A stretch of 53,522 nucleotides of DNA from contig NZ_JALAMO010000020.1 of assembly GCF_026790065.1 (NCBI RefSeq), positions 1 through 53,522 of the forward strand, read 5' to 3'. This stretch comes from Bacillus sp. N13C7 (GTDB lineage: Bacteria; Bacillota; Bacilli; Bacillales; Bacillaceae). The notes below the pieces were generated by a model. That model was given only the letters and a program-made list of their open reading frames with translations, was not told the DNA's origin and did no database searches. The translations under genes were made by a program, and so were the position numbers. Below are positions 15,772 to 24,868 of this stretch, in pieces (positions within the stretch are counted from its first letter, which is position 1; every line of letters starts with the position of its first letter).

Positions 15772-16253
15772 GATTTCAAAACAGCGGGAAAACAACGTTT
15801 ATTGAGCGTATTCTTAAAAAAGCTTTTGAAGAGGGGCTCAATTTAGGCTGTCTAAAGCACCACGGTCACGGCGGTGAACCGCAGACGTTCACTGAAGGAA
15901 AAGACACTGACCGTTATCGAGCGGCAGGTGCTGGTGTGACAGCAGTAGAAGGTGCTGGTGTGTTACAGCTGACTGCCCGCCGCAATTGGGATTTGCCGCA
16001 GCTGATCGAGCTATATCGGTTTCTCGAAACAGACTGCCTTTTGATTGAAGGCTTTAAGAAAGCCTCTTATCCTAAAGTCATTATACTAAGCAAAAAGGAA
16101 GATCTAGAAGCACTGCAGGCAGTAAATACAATCGCCATCATCTATAGAAAAAAAGAGCATATGACAGAGCACCCGGGGTTACCCGTTTTTCATGCGGACG
16201 ATCCGGTTGCCGTGGATTTTGTGCTTTCACAGCTGAAGGGGGAATCTGCATAA
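15732..16253 (+). CDS. mobB: MobB, GTP-binding molybdopterin-guanine accessory protein
   Basis: The 173-residue P-loop GTPase has Walker A GFQNSGKTT (residues 14-22) and a family motif LIEGFKK (about 109-115). It binds GTP and is thought to assist MobA. The GTG start lies inside moeA (40-nt overlap) with only a weak GGAAG upstream, so translation is probably coupled to moeA. The stop and the moaE start share one base (TAATG). Confidence 0.88.
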   Translation: MALVCPFPIVQVVGFQNSGKTTFIERILKKAFEEGLNLGCLKHHGHGGEPQTFTEGKDTDRYRAAGAGVTAVEGAGVLQLTARRNWDLPQLIELYRFLETDCLLIEGFKKASYPKVIILSKKEDLEALQAVNTIAIIYRKKEHMTEHPGLPVFHADDPVAVDFVLSQLKGESA

Positions 16254-16726
16254 TGGAACGGTTTGAGATTACGACAACACCCATTAATACTGAAGACATC
16301 ATCAAAAAAGTGGAGAAACGGGAAGCAGGGGCGATTACCACATTTATTGGCACGGTTCGGGAATGGACAAACGGAAAAAGAACGGTTCGGCTGGAATATG
16401 AGGCATATGAACCGATGGCTGTGCAGATGCTGGCTCAAATCGGTGCTGAAATCGAAGATAAATGGGAAGGTGCTTCAGCTGCGATCACGCACCGTATAGG
16501 CGTGCTTGATATCGGTGAAGCAGCGGTCGTGATCGCTGTATCTTCTCCTCATCGAAAGGCTGCATATGAAGCCAATGAGTATGCGATCGAACGAATAAAA
16601 CAGATCGTGCCGATTTGGAAAAAAGAAATTTGGGAAGACGGTGAGCAATGGATCGGCGATCAGCTTGAAACAACAGCTTATCCGAACGGAAAACCAGATC
16701 TAAGCGGGGGAGAGCAGCATGATTAA
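16253..16726 (+). CDS. moaE: MoaE, large subunit of molybdopterin synthase
   Basis: The 157-residue protein has the MoaE features [28 protein letters not shown] region (about 24-50), [10 protein letters not shown] (about 82-91) and [13 protein letters not shown] (about 122-134), with active-site Lys residues. It forms a heterotetramer with MoaD and transfers sulfur to precursor Z. Its last 8 nt overlap moaD, fitting the 1:1 stoichiometry of the two subunits. Confidence 0.93.
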   Translation: MERFEITTTPINTEDIIKKVEKREAGAITTFIGTVREWTNGKRTVRLEYEAYEPMAVQMLAQIGAEIEDKWEGASAAITHRIGVLDIGEAAVVIAVSSPHRKAAYEANEYAIERIKQIVPIWKKEIWEDGEQWIGDQLETTAYPNGKPDLSGGEQHD

Positions 16727-16952
16727 AATTCTTTTATTTGCAGGGCTTGCTGAACAGGCTGGCAAACAAGCGTTAGAATTAGATATGGAACAAGCAACTA
16801 CAGACGAAATAAAAGCGAGTCTAAAAGAACAACACGGCCTATCATCCATTGATACTGCTATGATTGCCGTTAACGAAAGCTATGTAAAGGAAAATACTTC
16901 TGTATCTTCAGGTGACACGGTAGCCATCATTCCGCCGGTCAGCGGAGGATGA
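16719..16952 (+). CDS. moaD: MoaD, small sulfur-carrier subunit of molybdopterin synthase
   Basis: The 77-residue ubiquitin-like protein ends in [10 protein letters not shown]; the final Gly-Gly is the residue adenylated by MoeB and converted to a thiocarboxylate. The ribosome-binding site GGGGGAG lies inside the moaE end. It closes the operon and is followed by a very strong terminator. Confidence 0.94.
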   Translation: MIKILLFAGLAEQAGKQALELDMEQATTDEIKASLKEQHGLSSIDTAMIAVNESYVKENTSVSSGDTVAIIPPVSGG

Positions 16953-16986
16953 AAACCCGGGCGGCACTCAGCCGCCCGGGTTTTTT
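16953..16986 (+). terminator. Terminator of the molybdenum cofactor operon
   Basis: A perfect 10-bp G+C stem CCCGGGCGGC/GCCGCCCGGG, loop ACTCA, six Ts; it begins right after the moaD stop. Confidence 0.95.
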
Positions 16987-17175
16987 GTGCTTCATTCGCA
17001 TATCCCCAAGTACTCCCAGCATACAATGATTTTCTGTAAGCGTTTATTTTACATAAGGGACTCCCTATAAAGTAAGAGACTCACTCTAACATTAGACTGA
17101 ATTTTTGAAAAACAATAGAAATTTATTTCGGGTATCGATATAGTAAAGAAGATATAAACGAGAAAGGTGCTGGAT

Positions 17176-18933
17176 ATGGAGACATTTAAAAGATTAAAAA
17201 TGTTTTATTGGCCGTACAGAAAGGTGTTTATGTGGTCGCTGCTGGCCATGCTTTTGATGACTGCAATTACTGTCGTTTATCCGATTATCCTGCAAATCAC
17301 GATTGATGAAATCGTGCTGGGGAGGAAGTACCAGCTTGCAGCATGGGTCAGTTTTGGATTTATTGCGGTGATGGCACTGAAAGGAACTGCTACTTTTTTT
17401 CATCAATATTTAGGTGATATGTTCGGGATCAAATCCGTTTATCGGCTTAGAAATGGCCTGTATGAAAAACTGCAGAGGCTTTCCTTTTCTTATTATGATA
17501 ATGCAAAAACAGGTGATTTGATGTCCAGGCTGACAGCAGATGTTGAAGGGCTTCGTTTTTTCTTATCATATGGCCTCGCTGAGCTCATTCGATTCGGCCT
17601 GCTGGTCGCCATCAGCCTGTCGGTCATGTTTTACTATTCTGTTCCGCTTACACTTGTGACAATCGCTGTTCTGCCATTTCTCGCTGTTGCAGTCTATCAG
17701 TTTGACAAAAGAGTCCACCCCGCCTTCAGAGGCATCCGCAAATCATTTGCGAAGCTCAATACAAAAGTGCAGGAAAATATCAGCGGCATCAATACGGTTA
17801 AATCTCTTTCCAGAGAAGATTTCCAAATCAGTACTTTCAATAAAGCCAATACGGAATACAGAGCGCAATATTTACAAACATCATCCATCTGGTCTGCGTA
17901 TTTCCCTTTAATGGAGTTTATCGGGAACATTAGTATTGTAGCTCTCCTCTCATACGGCGGCTACTTGGTTATGCAAAATCAGCTTAATCCCGGTGAGCTT
18001 GTCGCTTTCTTCAGCCTTGTCAATTATATGATGTGGCCGATTATGAACTTAGGCTTTGTCATCAATATGTTCTCTCAAGCAAAGGCATCAGGGGAACGCC
18101 TGCTCGAGATTCTCGAAAAAGAAGAAGACATCACAGATCATCCTCATGCTTTGCATAAACAAAAATTAACCGGAGATATCCATTTTAAAAATGTTTCTCT
18201 TGCGTACGGAAAAGAACAAACAAACGCGCTGTGCAATGTAAGCTTTGAGGCAAGCAGCGGGAAGGTAATCGGACTATTGGGCCCGACAGGTTCAGGCAAA
18301 AGCTCAGTGACACAGCTCCTCACCAGATTCTACAGCCCTGTTGGCGGAATGATTACCATTGATCATAAACACATCACAGATTATTCGTTAAAAACCCTTC
18401 GCTCCAATATCGGTGTTGTACTTCAAGAATCTTTTCTGTTTTCATCTACAATTCGATCCAACATTTCGTACGGGAGGCCGGATGCCTCAATGGAGGACAT
18501 CATCGAAGCGGCAAAAAGGGCGCAGGCTCACGACTTTATTATGGAGCTTCCTGACGGATATGACACCATGCTTGGAGAGAGGGGAATGGGGCTTTCCGGC
18601 GGACAGAAACAGCGTATTGCCATTGCGAGAGCCATCTGTTTGAACCCAGGCATTTTAATATTGGATGACGCCACGAGCGCAGTAGATATGCAAACAGAGC
18701 ACAGCATACAGCTTGCCTTAAAAGAAGTTATGAAAAACCGCACAACCTTTATCATCGCTCACCGTATTTCTTCACTGAAACACGCCGATGAGATTCTTGT
18801 TTTTGATAAAGGGCGCATACGTGAAAGGGGAACACATCAGGACCTTCTTGAAAAAGAAGGCTATTATAAAAAGATTTACGATCTGCAATACCGTGATGTC
18901 AAAATGATCAATGAGCCGCATCAGGTCGGATAG
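17176..18933 (+). CDS. yknU: YknU, ABC half-transporter (membrane + ATPase)
   Basis: The 585-residue exporter-type protein has six transmembrane helices (about 15-300) and an ATPase domain with Walker A GPTGSGKSS (near 368), signature LSGGQKQR (near 474) and Walker B ILILDDATSAVD. The residue after the Walker B Asp is Asp, not the usual catalytic Glu. It overlaps its partner gene yknV, whose ATPase has the normal Glu, so a heterodimer with one degenerate site is likely. Substrate unknown. The ATG follows GAAAGGTG; an in-frame GTG three codons earlier lies inside that site. No clear promoter in the 190-nt gap upstream. Confidence 0.88.
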   Translation: METFKRLKMFYWPYRKVFMWSLLAMLLMTAITVVYPIILQITIDEIVLGRKYQLAAWVSFGFIAVMALKGTATFFHQYLGDMFGIKSVYRLRNGLYEKLQRLSFSYYDNAKTGDLMSRLTADVEGLRFFLSYGLAELIRFGLLVAISLSVMFYYSVPLTLVTIAVLPFLAVAVYQFDKRVHPAFRGIRKSFAKLNTKVQENISGINTVKSLSREDFQISTFNKANTEYRAQYLQTSSIWSAYFPLMEFIGNISIVALLSYGGYLVMQNQLNPGELVAFFSLVNYMMWPIMNLGFVINMFSQAKASGERLLEILEKEEDITDHPHALHKQKLTGDIHFKNVSLAYGKEQTNALCNVSFEASSGKVIGLLGPTGSGKSSVTQLLTRFYSPVGGMITIDHKHITDYSLKTLRSNIGVVLQESFLFSSTIRSNISYGRPDASMEDIIEAAKRAQAHDFIMELPDGYDTMLGERGMGLSGGQKQRIAIARAICLNPGILILDDATSAVDMQTEHSIQLALKEVMKNRTTFIIAHRISSLKHADEILVFDKGRIRERGTHQDLLEKEGYYKKIYDLQYRDVKMINEPHQVG

Positions 18934-18943
18934 GGAGGGCCAT

Positions 18944-20758
18944 ATGAAACAAGCAAAAAAACAGGGGATTTTGGAGCGTTTCTCTTATTCTTCAGATGAA
19001 ATCATTGAAAAGCCGTTTAACTGGGCTCAAATGTGGCGGCTGCTGAGCTATGTCAAACCATATCGGAAAACAATTTTGCCGCTTGCTTTTCTCACCGTAT
19101 TGATTGGGACTGCTGTGAAGCTTGTGATTCCCATTCTGATCGGCGTTTATGTTCTCGATCAAGCCATTACAGCGAGAAACTCGGAGCTGCTGACCCAGCT
19201 CATTTTCATTATCAGCGGATTATATGTCCTGAATTATGCTGCCAATGTGTTAAGAATCAGATGGATGAATCAGCTTGGCCAGCATGTGATTTACGATTTG
19301 CGGCAGCATTTATTTACCCATGTGCAGCATTTATCCCACCGATTTTTTGATCAGCGGTCGGCAGGCTCGATCTTGGTCAGGATTATGAATGATATTAACT
19401 CTCTTCAGGAGCTCTTTACTAGCGGAGTCATCAACTTATTGACCGACTTGCTGCTTCTGGCCGGCGTTATCATCATTTTGTTTACGCTGAGTCCTGAGCT
19501 GACCCTAGCCATTATGGTGACACTGCCGATTATGTTTTTTATTTCAACAAGTTTAAGGAAAAACATACGCCGCTCCTGGCAAACGGTGCGTCTAAAGCAA
19601 TCAAAGCTGAATTCTCATTTAAATGAAAGCATTCAGGGCATCCGTGTTACACAGGCATTTACGCAGGAAGAAGAGAACATGGCGTATTTTGACGGCGTTA
19701 ATCAAGAGAACTATCAATCTTGGCGGGATGCGACAAGAAAAAATGCCATGTTCCGTCCGCTTGTAGAAATGACAAATGCGATTGGAACGGCTGTTTTGAT
19801 TTGGTATGGCGCCACACTCATCATGAATGAAACCATCACAATTGGCGTCTTTGTTTCTTTTGCCTTCTATCTGGGCATGTTTTGGGAACCTATTTCGAGA
19901 CTGGGCCAGGTCTACAACCAGCTGTTAATGGGGATGGCATCATCTGAGCGGATTTTTGAGTTTCTGGACGAACAGCCAAATGTCAAGGAGAAGCCGGATG
20001 CTATTCATAAAAAAACGATAAATGGAGAGATCTGTTTTGAAGAGGTTGAATTTTCGTATGATGAAAAACGAAAAGCTCTTCACGCTGTATCCTTCACTAT
20101 TCCGGCAGGCTCAACGCTTGCTCTTGTCGGACATACGGGAAGCGGGAAAACGACGATCGCCAATTTAATCAGCCGTTTTTATGACGCCACTGGAGGAACC
20201 ATTAAAATCGACGGCATTCCGATTCAGGATCTTTCTCTTGCCAGTTTGCGCTCTCAGATCAGCATTGTGCTGCAAGATACATTTATTTTCTCCGGGACCA
20301 TCATGGAAAATATTCGTTTTGGACGGCCGGATGCTTCAGACGAAGAGGTGATGAAAGCAGCCCAAGCGGTCGGAGCTGATGAGTTTATATCTGGTTTAGC
20401 AGAAGGCTACAAAACAGAGGTGGAGGAAAGGGGCAGCGTACTGTCTGCCGGACAGCGCCAGCTTATTTCCTTTGCGAGAGCATTGCTGGCCGATCCAGCT
20501 ATTATCATTCTCGACGAAGCAACGGCAAGCATTGATACAGAGACGGAGGTGAAAATTCAGCAGGCTCTAAAAACATTGCTAAAAGGGCGTACAGCAGTGA
20601 TGATCGCCCACAGATTGTCCACGATCCGCGACGCCGACCGCATCATCGTTCTTGATCACGGCAAGAAAATGGAAGAAGGAAACCATGAACAGCTGCTTGC
20701 CAAAGGAGGCATCTATGCAGGACTTGTGAAAGCGCAGTACAGCACAGCGATAGAATAA
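18944..20758 (+). CDS. yknV: YknV, ABC half-transporter (membrane + ATPase)
   Basis: The 604-residue partner of YknU has an N-terminal cytosolic tail, six membrane helices (about 45-330) and an ATPase with Walker A GHTGSGKTT (about 400), a modified signature LSAGQRQL and Walker B IIILDEATASID with the catalytic Glu. The reading frame extends 11 codons upstream into yknU, but the ATG behind GGGAGGG is the better start, 10 nt after the yknU stop. Substrate unknown. Confidence 0.88.
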   Translation: MKQAKKQGILERFSYSSDEIIEKPFNWAQMWRLLSYVKPYRKTILPLAFLTVLIGTAVKLVIPILIGVYVLDQAITARNSELLTQLIFIISGLYVLNYAANVLRIRWMNQLGQHVIYDLRQHLFTHVQHLSHRFFDQRSAGSILVRIMNDINSLQELFTSGVINLLTDLLLLAGVIIILFTLSPELTLAIMVTLPIMFFISTSLRKNIRRSWQTVRLKQSKLNSHLNESIQGIRVTQAFTQEEENMAYFDGVNQENYQSWRDATRKNAMFRPLVEMTNAIGTAVLIWYGATLIMNETITIGVFVSFAFYLGMFWEPISRLGQVYNQLLMGMASSERIFEFLDEQPNVKEKPDAIHKKTINGEICFEEVEFSYDEKRKALHAVSFTIPAGSTLALVGHTGSGKTTIANLISRFYDATGGTIKIDGIPIQDLSLASLRSQISIVLQDTFIFSGTIMENIRFGRPDASDEEVMKAAQAVGADEFISGLAEGYKTEVEERGSVLSAGQRQLISFARALLADPAIIILDEATASIDTETEVKIQQALKTLLKGRTAVMIAHRLSTIRDADRIIVLDHGKKMEEGNHEQLLAKGGIYAGLVKAQYSTAIE

Positions 20759-20762
20759 TATA

Positions 20763-20793
20763 AAAAGCCTTCAGTGATATAATTAAGGCTTTT
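20763..20793 (+). terminator. Terminator after yknV
   Basis: Stem AAAAGCCTT/AAGGCTTTT with a 13-nt loop; the T run is part of the stem, so strength is moderate. Confidence 0.65.
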
Positions 20794-20813
20794 GGAAATT
20801 TATTAGAAAAACA

Positions 20814-20839
20814 TGAAACTTTTTGATCCCCGTCTCGTA
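20814..20839 (+). promoter_or_regulatory. Sigma-W promoter of yknWXYZ
   Basis: TGAAAC (20814-20819), exactly 16 nt, then CGTA (20836-20839), the classic sigma-W consensus. yknWXYZ is a known sigma-W operon. Confidence 0.9.
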
Positions 20840-20872
20840 CTACTTGTTAGATATTCCTAAGGAGGTTTTGAA

Positions 20873-21568
20873 ATGGAAACAAATGTAGAAAAAAACAGCG
20901 GGATGGCAACTGAAAAGCCATCACTTTTCGGAGTAATCACAAGTCCGGCCGTTCAGTTTGAAAGAATAAGAGAGAGACCGGTTGTATGGGGTCCGTTTTT
21001 TATTGTTGCAGTGATTATCATCGTTGGCGCTGTATTGCAATCACTTGGTACGGATTACAGTGAACTTTTGAAAAGCGGGGACACGCAAGGGTTATCAGCT
21101 GAACAAATGGAAACTGTCGAAACAATAACCAAATTTGGAGGAATGGCAGGCGCTATTTTCGGCGGTATCGCAGCGTTATTTATTGCCCCTCTTATTTATT
21201 GGCTCTGTGTAAAAATATCAGGCGGGGTTACGTCATACAAAAAAATGCTTTCTCTCGGTCTATTTGTCTCTTTGATTAGCAGTCTTGGATTATTGATTAA
21301 CGGAATTGTTGCTTTTACGACTGACGCAAATCCTCTTTACAGCACGACGTCACTGGCAGGGATTATCCCGTCAGATGGAGCTCTCGCCAGCGTGTTGAAC
21401 ACCTTTGAGATATTCAGCATATGGAGCTATGTATTATTAGCAATCGGACTCCACAAAACAGGCGGCATCTCAAAAAAAGCAGGATGGATTTCAGTCATTG
21501 TTCTTTTCGGCATTTTGGTTGCCTTTTCGTTCTTTTCAGGTTTAATCAATACTGTGGCGGGTGCATAA
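20873..21568 (+). CDS. yknW: YknW, Yip1-type membrane protein
   Basis: The 231-residue Yip1-domain protein has about five transmembrane segments (near 40-60, 85-115, 125-150, 175-190, 200-225). In B. subtilis it is needed for assembly and function of the YknXYZ transporter, which protects cells against the SdpC toxin. ATG after AAGGAGG. First gene of the sigma-W operon; its end overlaps an alternative yknX start. Confidence 0.9.
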   Translation: METNVEKNSGMATEKPSLFGVITSPAVQFERIRERPVVWGPFFIVAVIIIVGAVLQSLGTDYSELLKSGDTQGLSAEQMETVETITKFGGMAGAIFGGIAALFIAPLIYWLCVKISGGVTSYKKMLSLGLFVSLISSLGLLINGIVAFTTDANPLYSTTSLAGIIPSDGALASVLNTFEIFSIWSYVLLAIGLHKTGGISKKAGWISVIVLFGILVAFSFFSGLINTVAGA

Positions 21569-21572
21569 ATTC

Positions 21573-22706
21573 ATGAAAAAAGTTTGGATCGGAATTGGAA
21601 TCGCCGTTTTAGTCGCTCTTTTTATTGGCATAAATATATATCGGTCTGCCGCGCCGACAAGCGGCAGCACCGGCCAGAAGATACAGACGGGAAGCCTCGA
21701 AGAAAACGAAATCTCAACAACGGTCATGGTTCCCGGCACACTTAAATTTTCAAATGAACAGTATGTGTTTTATGAAGCGGATAAAGGGACATTAGAAGAG
21801 ATTAAAGTGAAGGAAGGCGATAAAGTTAAAAAGGGCACGCCTTTAGTCACCTATACAAATGAGCAGCTGAGCCTGGAAAAAGAACAGAACCAGTTAACGG
21901 CTGAATCGAACCGGCTTCAAATTGACCAAATTCAAGAAAAGATAAAAGCGTTAGACAATAAAGAAAAAGAATTGGAAAAACAGGTTGGAAAAAAAGAAGC
22001 AGAAAAACAAATTGAATCTGAACGGACGGAGCTTCAAATGCAGGAAAGAACAGCTGAGATCGAATTAAAACAAACCGAGCTTCAGCGGCAGTCACTTGCC
22101 AATCGGGTGTCAGATCTTGAAGTGAAAAGCGAAATTGAAGGCACCGTTATTTCCGTCAACCAAGAAGCGGCATCCAAAAAGTCAGATATTCAAGAGCCTG
22201 TTATACATATCGGCAACCCAAAAGACCTTGTCGTCTCAGGGAAATTGTCTGAATACGATACACTGAAAGTCAAAAAAGGCCAGAAGGTTACACTCACTTC
22301 AGATGTTATTCAGGATAAAACATGGAAAGGTACAGTTTCCGCAGTCGGTCTTGTTCCGGATCAGCAGGAAAACACTGCGGCACAAGGAACAGAACAAGCG
22401 GTCCAATACCCGCTTCAAGTGAAAATAAAAGGGAAGCTTCCAGAAGGAAAGCCAGGCTTTAAATTCATCATGAATATTGAAACGGATAAGCGGAAAGCAA
22501 ATACGCTTCCTTCGAAGGCAGTTAAAAAAGAAGATGATCAATATTATGTGTATACAGTAATAGATGGAAAAGCAAAACGAGTTGATGTCAAAATCGGCGA
22601 AGTAACAGATGATCTGACAGAAATTAAAGAGGGTATTTCTCAAGATGATCAAGTTATTTTGAATCCTTCTGATCAGGTGACCGATGGAACGGAAGTGAAA
22701 GCATAA
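21573..22706 (+). CDS. yknX: YknX, membrane-fusion (HlyD-type) subunit
   Basis: The 377-residue protein has one N-terminal membrane anchor (about 4-24), a lipoyl-like half-motif (VKEGDKVKKGTPLV, about 72-85), a long coiled-coil hairpin (about 92-180) and a returning beta-barrel domain. It matches the adaptor subunit of MacA-like systems. The ATG used lies 5 nt after the yknW stop and has only a weak GGCGGGTG upstream; coupling to yknW is likely. The stop codon directly touches the yknY start. Confidence 0.9.
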   Translation: MKKVWIGIGIAVLVALFIGINIYRSAAPTSGSTGQKIQTGSLEENEISTTVMVPGTLKFSNEQYVFYEADKGTLEEIKVKEGDKVKKGTPLVTYTNEQLSLEKEQNQLTAESNRLQIDQIQEKIKALDNKEKELEKQVGKKEAEKQIESERTELQMQERTAEIELKQTELQRQSLANRVSDLEVKSEIEGTVISVNQEAASKKSDIQEPVIHIGNPKDLVVSGKLSEYDTLKVKKGQKVTLTSDVIQDKTWKGTVSAVGLVPDQQENTAAQGTEQAVQYPLQVKIKGKLPEGKPGFKFIMNIETDKRKANTLPSKAVKKEDDQYYVYTVIDGKAKRVDVKIGEVTDDLTEIKEGISQDDQVILNPSDQVTDGTEVKA

Positions 22707-23399
22707 ATGATCCAGCTTTCTAATGTGCGTAAAAGCTACCAGATTGGCAGGGAAACATTTGATGTTCTCCATTCTATTCATTTGGACATCCATCAAGGGG
22801 AATATGTTTCGATTATGGGGCCGTCAGGATCAGGGAAATCGACGATCATGAATATTATCGGCTGCCTTGACCGGCCGACTTCCGGCACGTATAAATTAGA
22901 CGGTGAAGATATTTCTTCATATAAAGATAAAGAACTGGCTGCAGTCCGTAACCGGTCCATCGGTTTTGTATTCCAGCAATTTCAGCTTCTTCCGCGGCTG
23001 AACGCAAAAAAAAATGTCGAGCTGCCGATGATTTATTCCGGGATAGGCAAAAAAGAACGTCAAGAGCGGGCTGAGAGGGCGTTGGAAAAAGTCGGGTTAG
23101 CTGATCGAATGCTTCACATGCCCAATGAGCTGTCGGGCGGACAGAAGCAGCGGGTGGCGATTGCAAGGGCGATCGTGAATGAGCCAAAGCTGATTTTAGC
23201 TGATGAACCGACCGGTGCGCTGGATACGAAAACAAGCGCGGCGATTATGGATCAATTTACAGCATTAAATGCCGAGGGAACGACAATCGTTCTTGTTACT
23301 CACGAGCCGGAAGTTGCAGATTGCACAAATCGGATCATCATGGTGCGCGACGGAAACATTGTTCCTGCCAGCTCCGGACAAAGGAGTGTGGGAGAATGA
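22707..23399 (+). CDS. yknY: YknY, ABC transporter ATPase
   Basis: The 230-residue MacB/LolD-type ATPase has Walker [10 protein letters not shown] (residues 38-46), Q-loop VFQQFQLLP (about 91-99), signature LSGGQKQR (about 140) and Walker [13 protein letters not shown] (about 160). It powers the YknXYZ complex. It starts immediately after the yknX stop and overlaps yknZ by 4 nt (ATGA). Confidence 0.92.
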   Translation: MIQLSNVRKSYQIGRETFDVLHSIHLDIHQGEYVSIMGPSGSGKSTIMNIIGCLDRPTSGTYKLDGEDISSYKDKELAAVRNRSIGFVFQQFQLLPRLNAKKNVELPMIYSGIGKKERQERAERALEKVGLADRMLHMPNELSGGQKQRVAIARAIVNEPKLILADEPTGALDTKTSAAIMDQFTALNAEGTTIVLVTHEPEVADCTNRIIMVRDGNIVPASSGQRSVGE

Positions 23400-24589
23400 G
23401 CCTGTTAGAGAACATCAGAATGGCTCTAAGCTCTGTGCTTGCCCATAAAATGCGTTCAATTTTAACGATGCTTGGCATTATCATTGGTGTAGGCTCCGTC
23501 ATTATTGTCGTTGCAGTAGGACAGGGCGGCGAGCAAATGCTGAAGCAGTCGATCAGCGGCCCGGGAAATACGGTGGAGCTGTACTACATGCCAAGCGATG
23601 AGGAGCTTGCAAGCAATCCGAACGCCGTAGCAGAATCTACTTTTACGGAAAACGATATTAAAGGTTTAAAAGAGATCGAGGGCATCAAACAAGTCGTTGC
23701 CTCTACTTCTGAAAGTATGACAGCGCGTTATCATGAGGAAGAAACCGATGTTACGGTAAATGGAATAAACGATGGATATATGAATGTAAATTCATTGGAA
23801 ATCGAAAACGGCAGAACCTTCACCGACAATGATTTTATTGCAGGGAAAAGAGCCGGAGTCATCTCTCAAAAGATGGCAGAAGAGCTGTTTGATAAAACCT
23901 CCCCTCTTGGTGAAGTAGTCTGGATAAACGGCCAGCCTGTTGAAATTATAGGCGTGCTGAAAAAAGAAACAGGCTTGCTTTCTTTCGGTTTAAGTGAAAT
24001 GTATGTGCCATTTAATATGATGAAATCCTCTTTTGGCACAAGTGATTTCAGTAACGTATCGCTGCAAGTCGAATCAGCGGACAACATAAAAACAGCTGGA
24101 AAAGAAGCGGCACAGCTGGTAAATGACAATCATGGGACAGAGGATTCGTATCAAGTGATGAATATGGAAGAGATTGCGGCAGGGATTGGGAAAGTAACGG
24201 CGATTATGACGACGATAATCGGCTCAATTGCAGGCATCTCTCTTTTAGTCGGCGGAATCGGTGTCATGAATATTATGCTCGTATCAGTCACAGAACGAAC
24301 GCGAGAGATCGGAATCAGAAAATCACTCGGCGCGACGAGGGGGCAGATTCTGACTCAGTTTTTAATTGAATCAGTCGTATTAACGCTTATTGGCGGACTG
24401 ATTGGGATTGGAATCGGATATGGAGGAGCCTCGCTTGTTTCAGCCATTGCGGGCTGGCCGTCTCTCATATCCTGGCAGGTTGTATGCGGGGGCGTGCTGT
24501 TCAGTATGCTCATTGGAGTTGTTTTCGGCATGCTTCCTGCAAATAAAGCGGCAAAGCTTGATCCGATTGAAGCGCTTCGTTACGAGTAG
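23396..24589 (+). CDS. yknZ: YknZ, MacB-type permease
   Basis: The 397-residue permease has one N-terminal membrane helix (about 20-42), a large extracytoplasmic MacB-like domain (about 45-270) and three C-terminal helices (about 280-385) with the family motif GVMNIMLVSVTERTREIGIRKSLG. It forms the membrane part of the YknWXYZ complex against SdpC. Start ATG overlaps the yknY stop; the frame opens earlier inside yknY but without a start signal. Confidence 0.92.
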   Translation: MSLLENIRMALSSVLAHKMRSILTMLGIIIGVGSVIIVVAVGQGGEQMLKQSISGPGNTVELYYMPSDEELASNPNAVAESTFTENDIKGLKEIEGIKQVVASTSESMTARYHEEETDVTVNGINDGYMNVNSLEIENGRTFTDNDFIAGKRAGVISQKMAEELFDKTSPLGEVVWINGQPVEIIGVLKKETGLLSFGLSEMYVPFNMMKSSFGTSDFSNVSLQVESADNIKTAGKEAAQLVNDNHGTEDSYQVMNMEEIAAGIGKVTAIMTTIIGSIAGISLLVGGIGVMNIMLVSVTERTREIGIRKSLGATRGQILTQFLIESVVLTLIGGLIGIGIGYGGASLVSAIAGWPSLISWQVVCGGVLFSMLIGVVFGMLPANKAAKLDPIEALRYE

Positions 24590-24617
24590 CCTCATGCAAT
24601 ATGCATGAGGTTTTTTT
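24590..24617 (+). terminator. Terminator of yknWXYZ
   Basis: Stem CCTCATGCA/TGCATGAGG, 3-nt loop, seven Ts. Confidence 0.92.
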
Positions 24618-24795
24618 ATGTTTCGTGATTTCTACTATGAATATAAAAGACTTTTTTCATTAAAATAAGAAGAAAATGTCGTACAATTGTCCTTATTTTT
24701 GTCGAATTTACAGTTTACAAACCCTATAGACATACGTTAATATGGAGAAACGTGAAAGATTTTGATAGTTATTGAATGAATTTGAATGATTTTAG

Positions 24796-24854
24796 TTGCC
24801 TAAACTGAAAATAGCGTTTACAATGAAATTGTATTCAAAATGAATACGTTTTCA
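24796..24854 (+). promoter_or_regulatory. fruRKA promoter, palindromic operator and cre-like site
   Basis: TTGCCT (24796-24801), 17 nt and TACAAT (24819-24824) form the promoter. Two perfect palindromes overlap the -10/start region: TACAAT-GAA-ATTGTA (24819-24833) and GTATTCA-AAA-TGAATAC (24831-24847). TGAATACGTTTTCA (24841-24854) differs from the cre consensus TGWAANCGNTNWCA at one position. FruR and CcpA control fits. A second possible promoter, TTTACA-N18-TAATAT (24714-24743), lies upstream. Confidence 0.65.
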
Positions 24855-24868
24855 TTAGGAGGTGAAGC

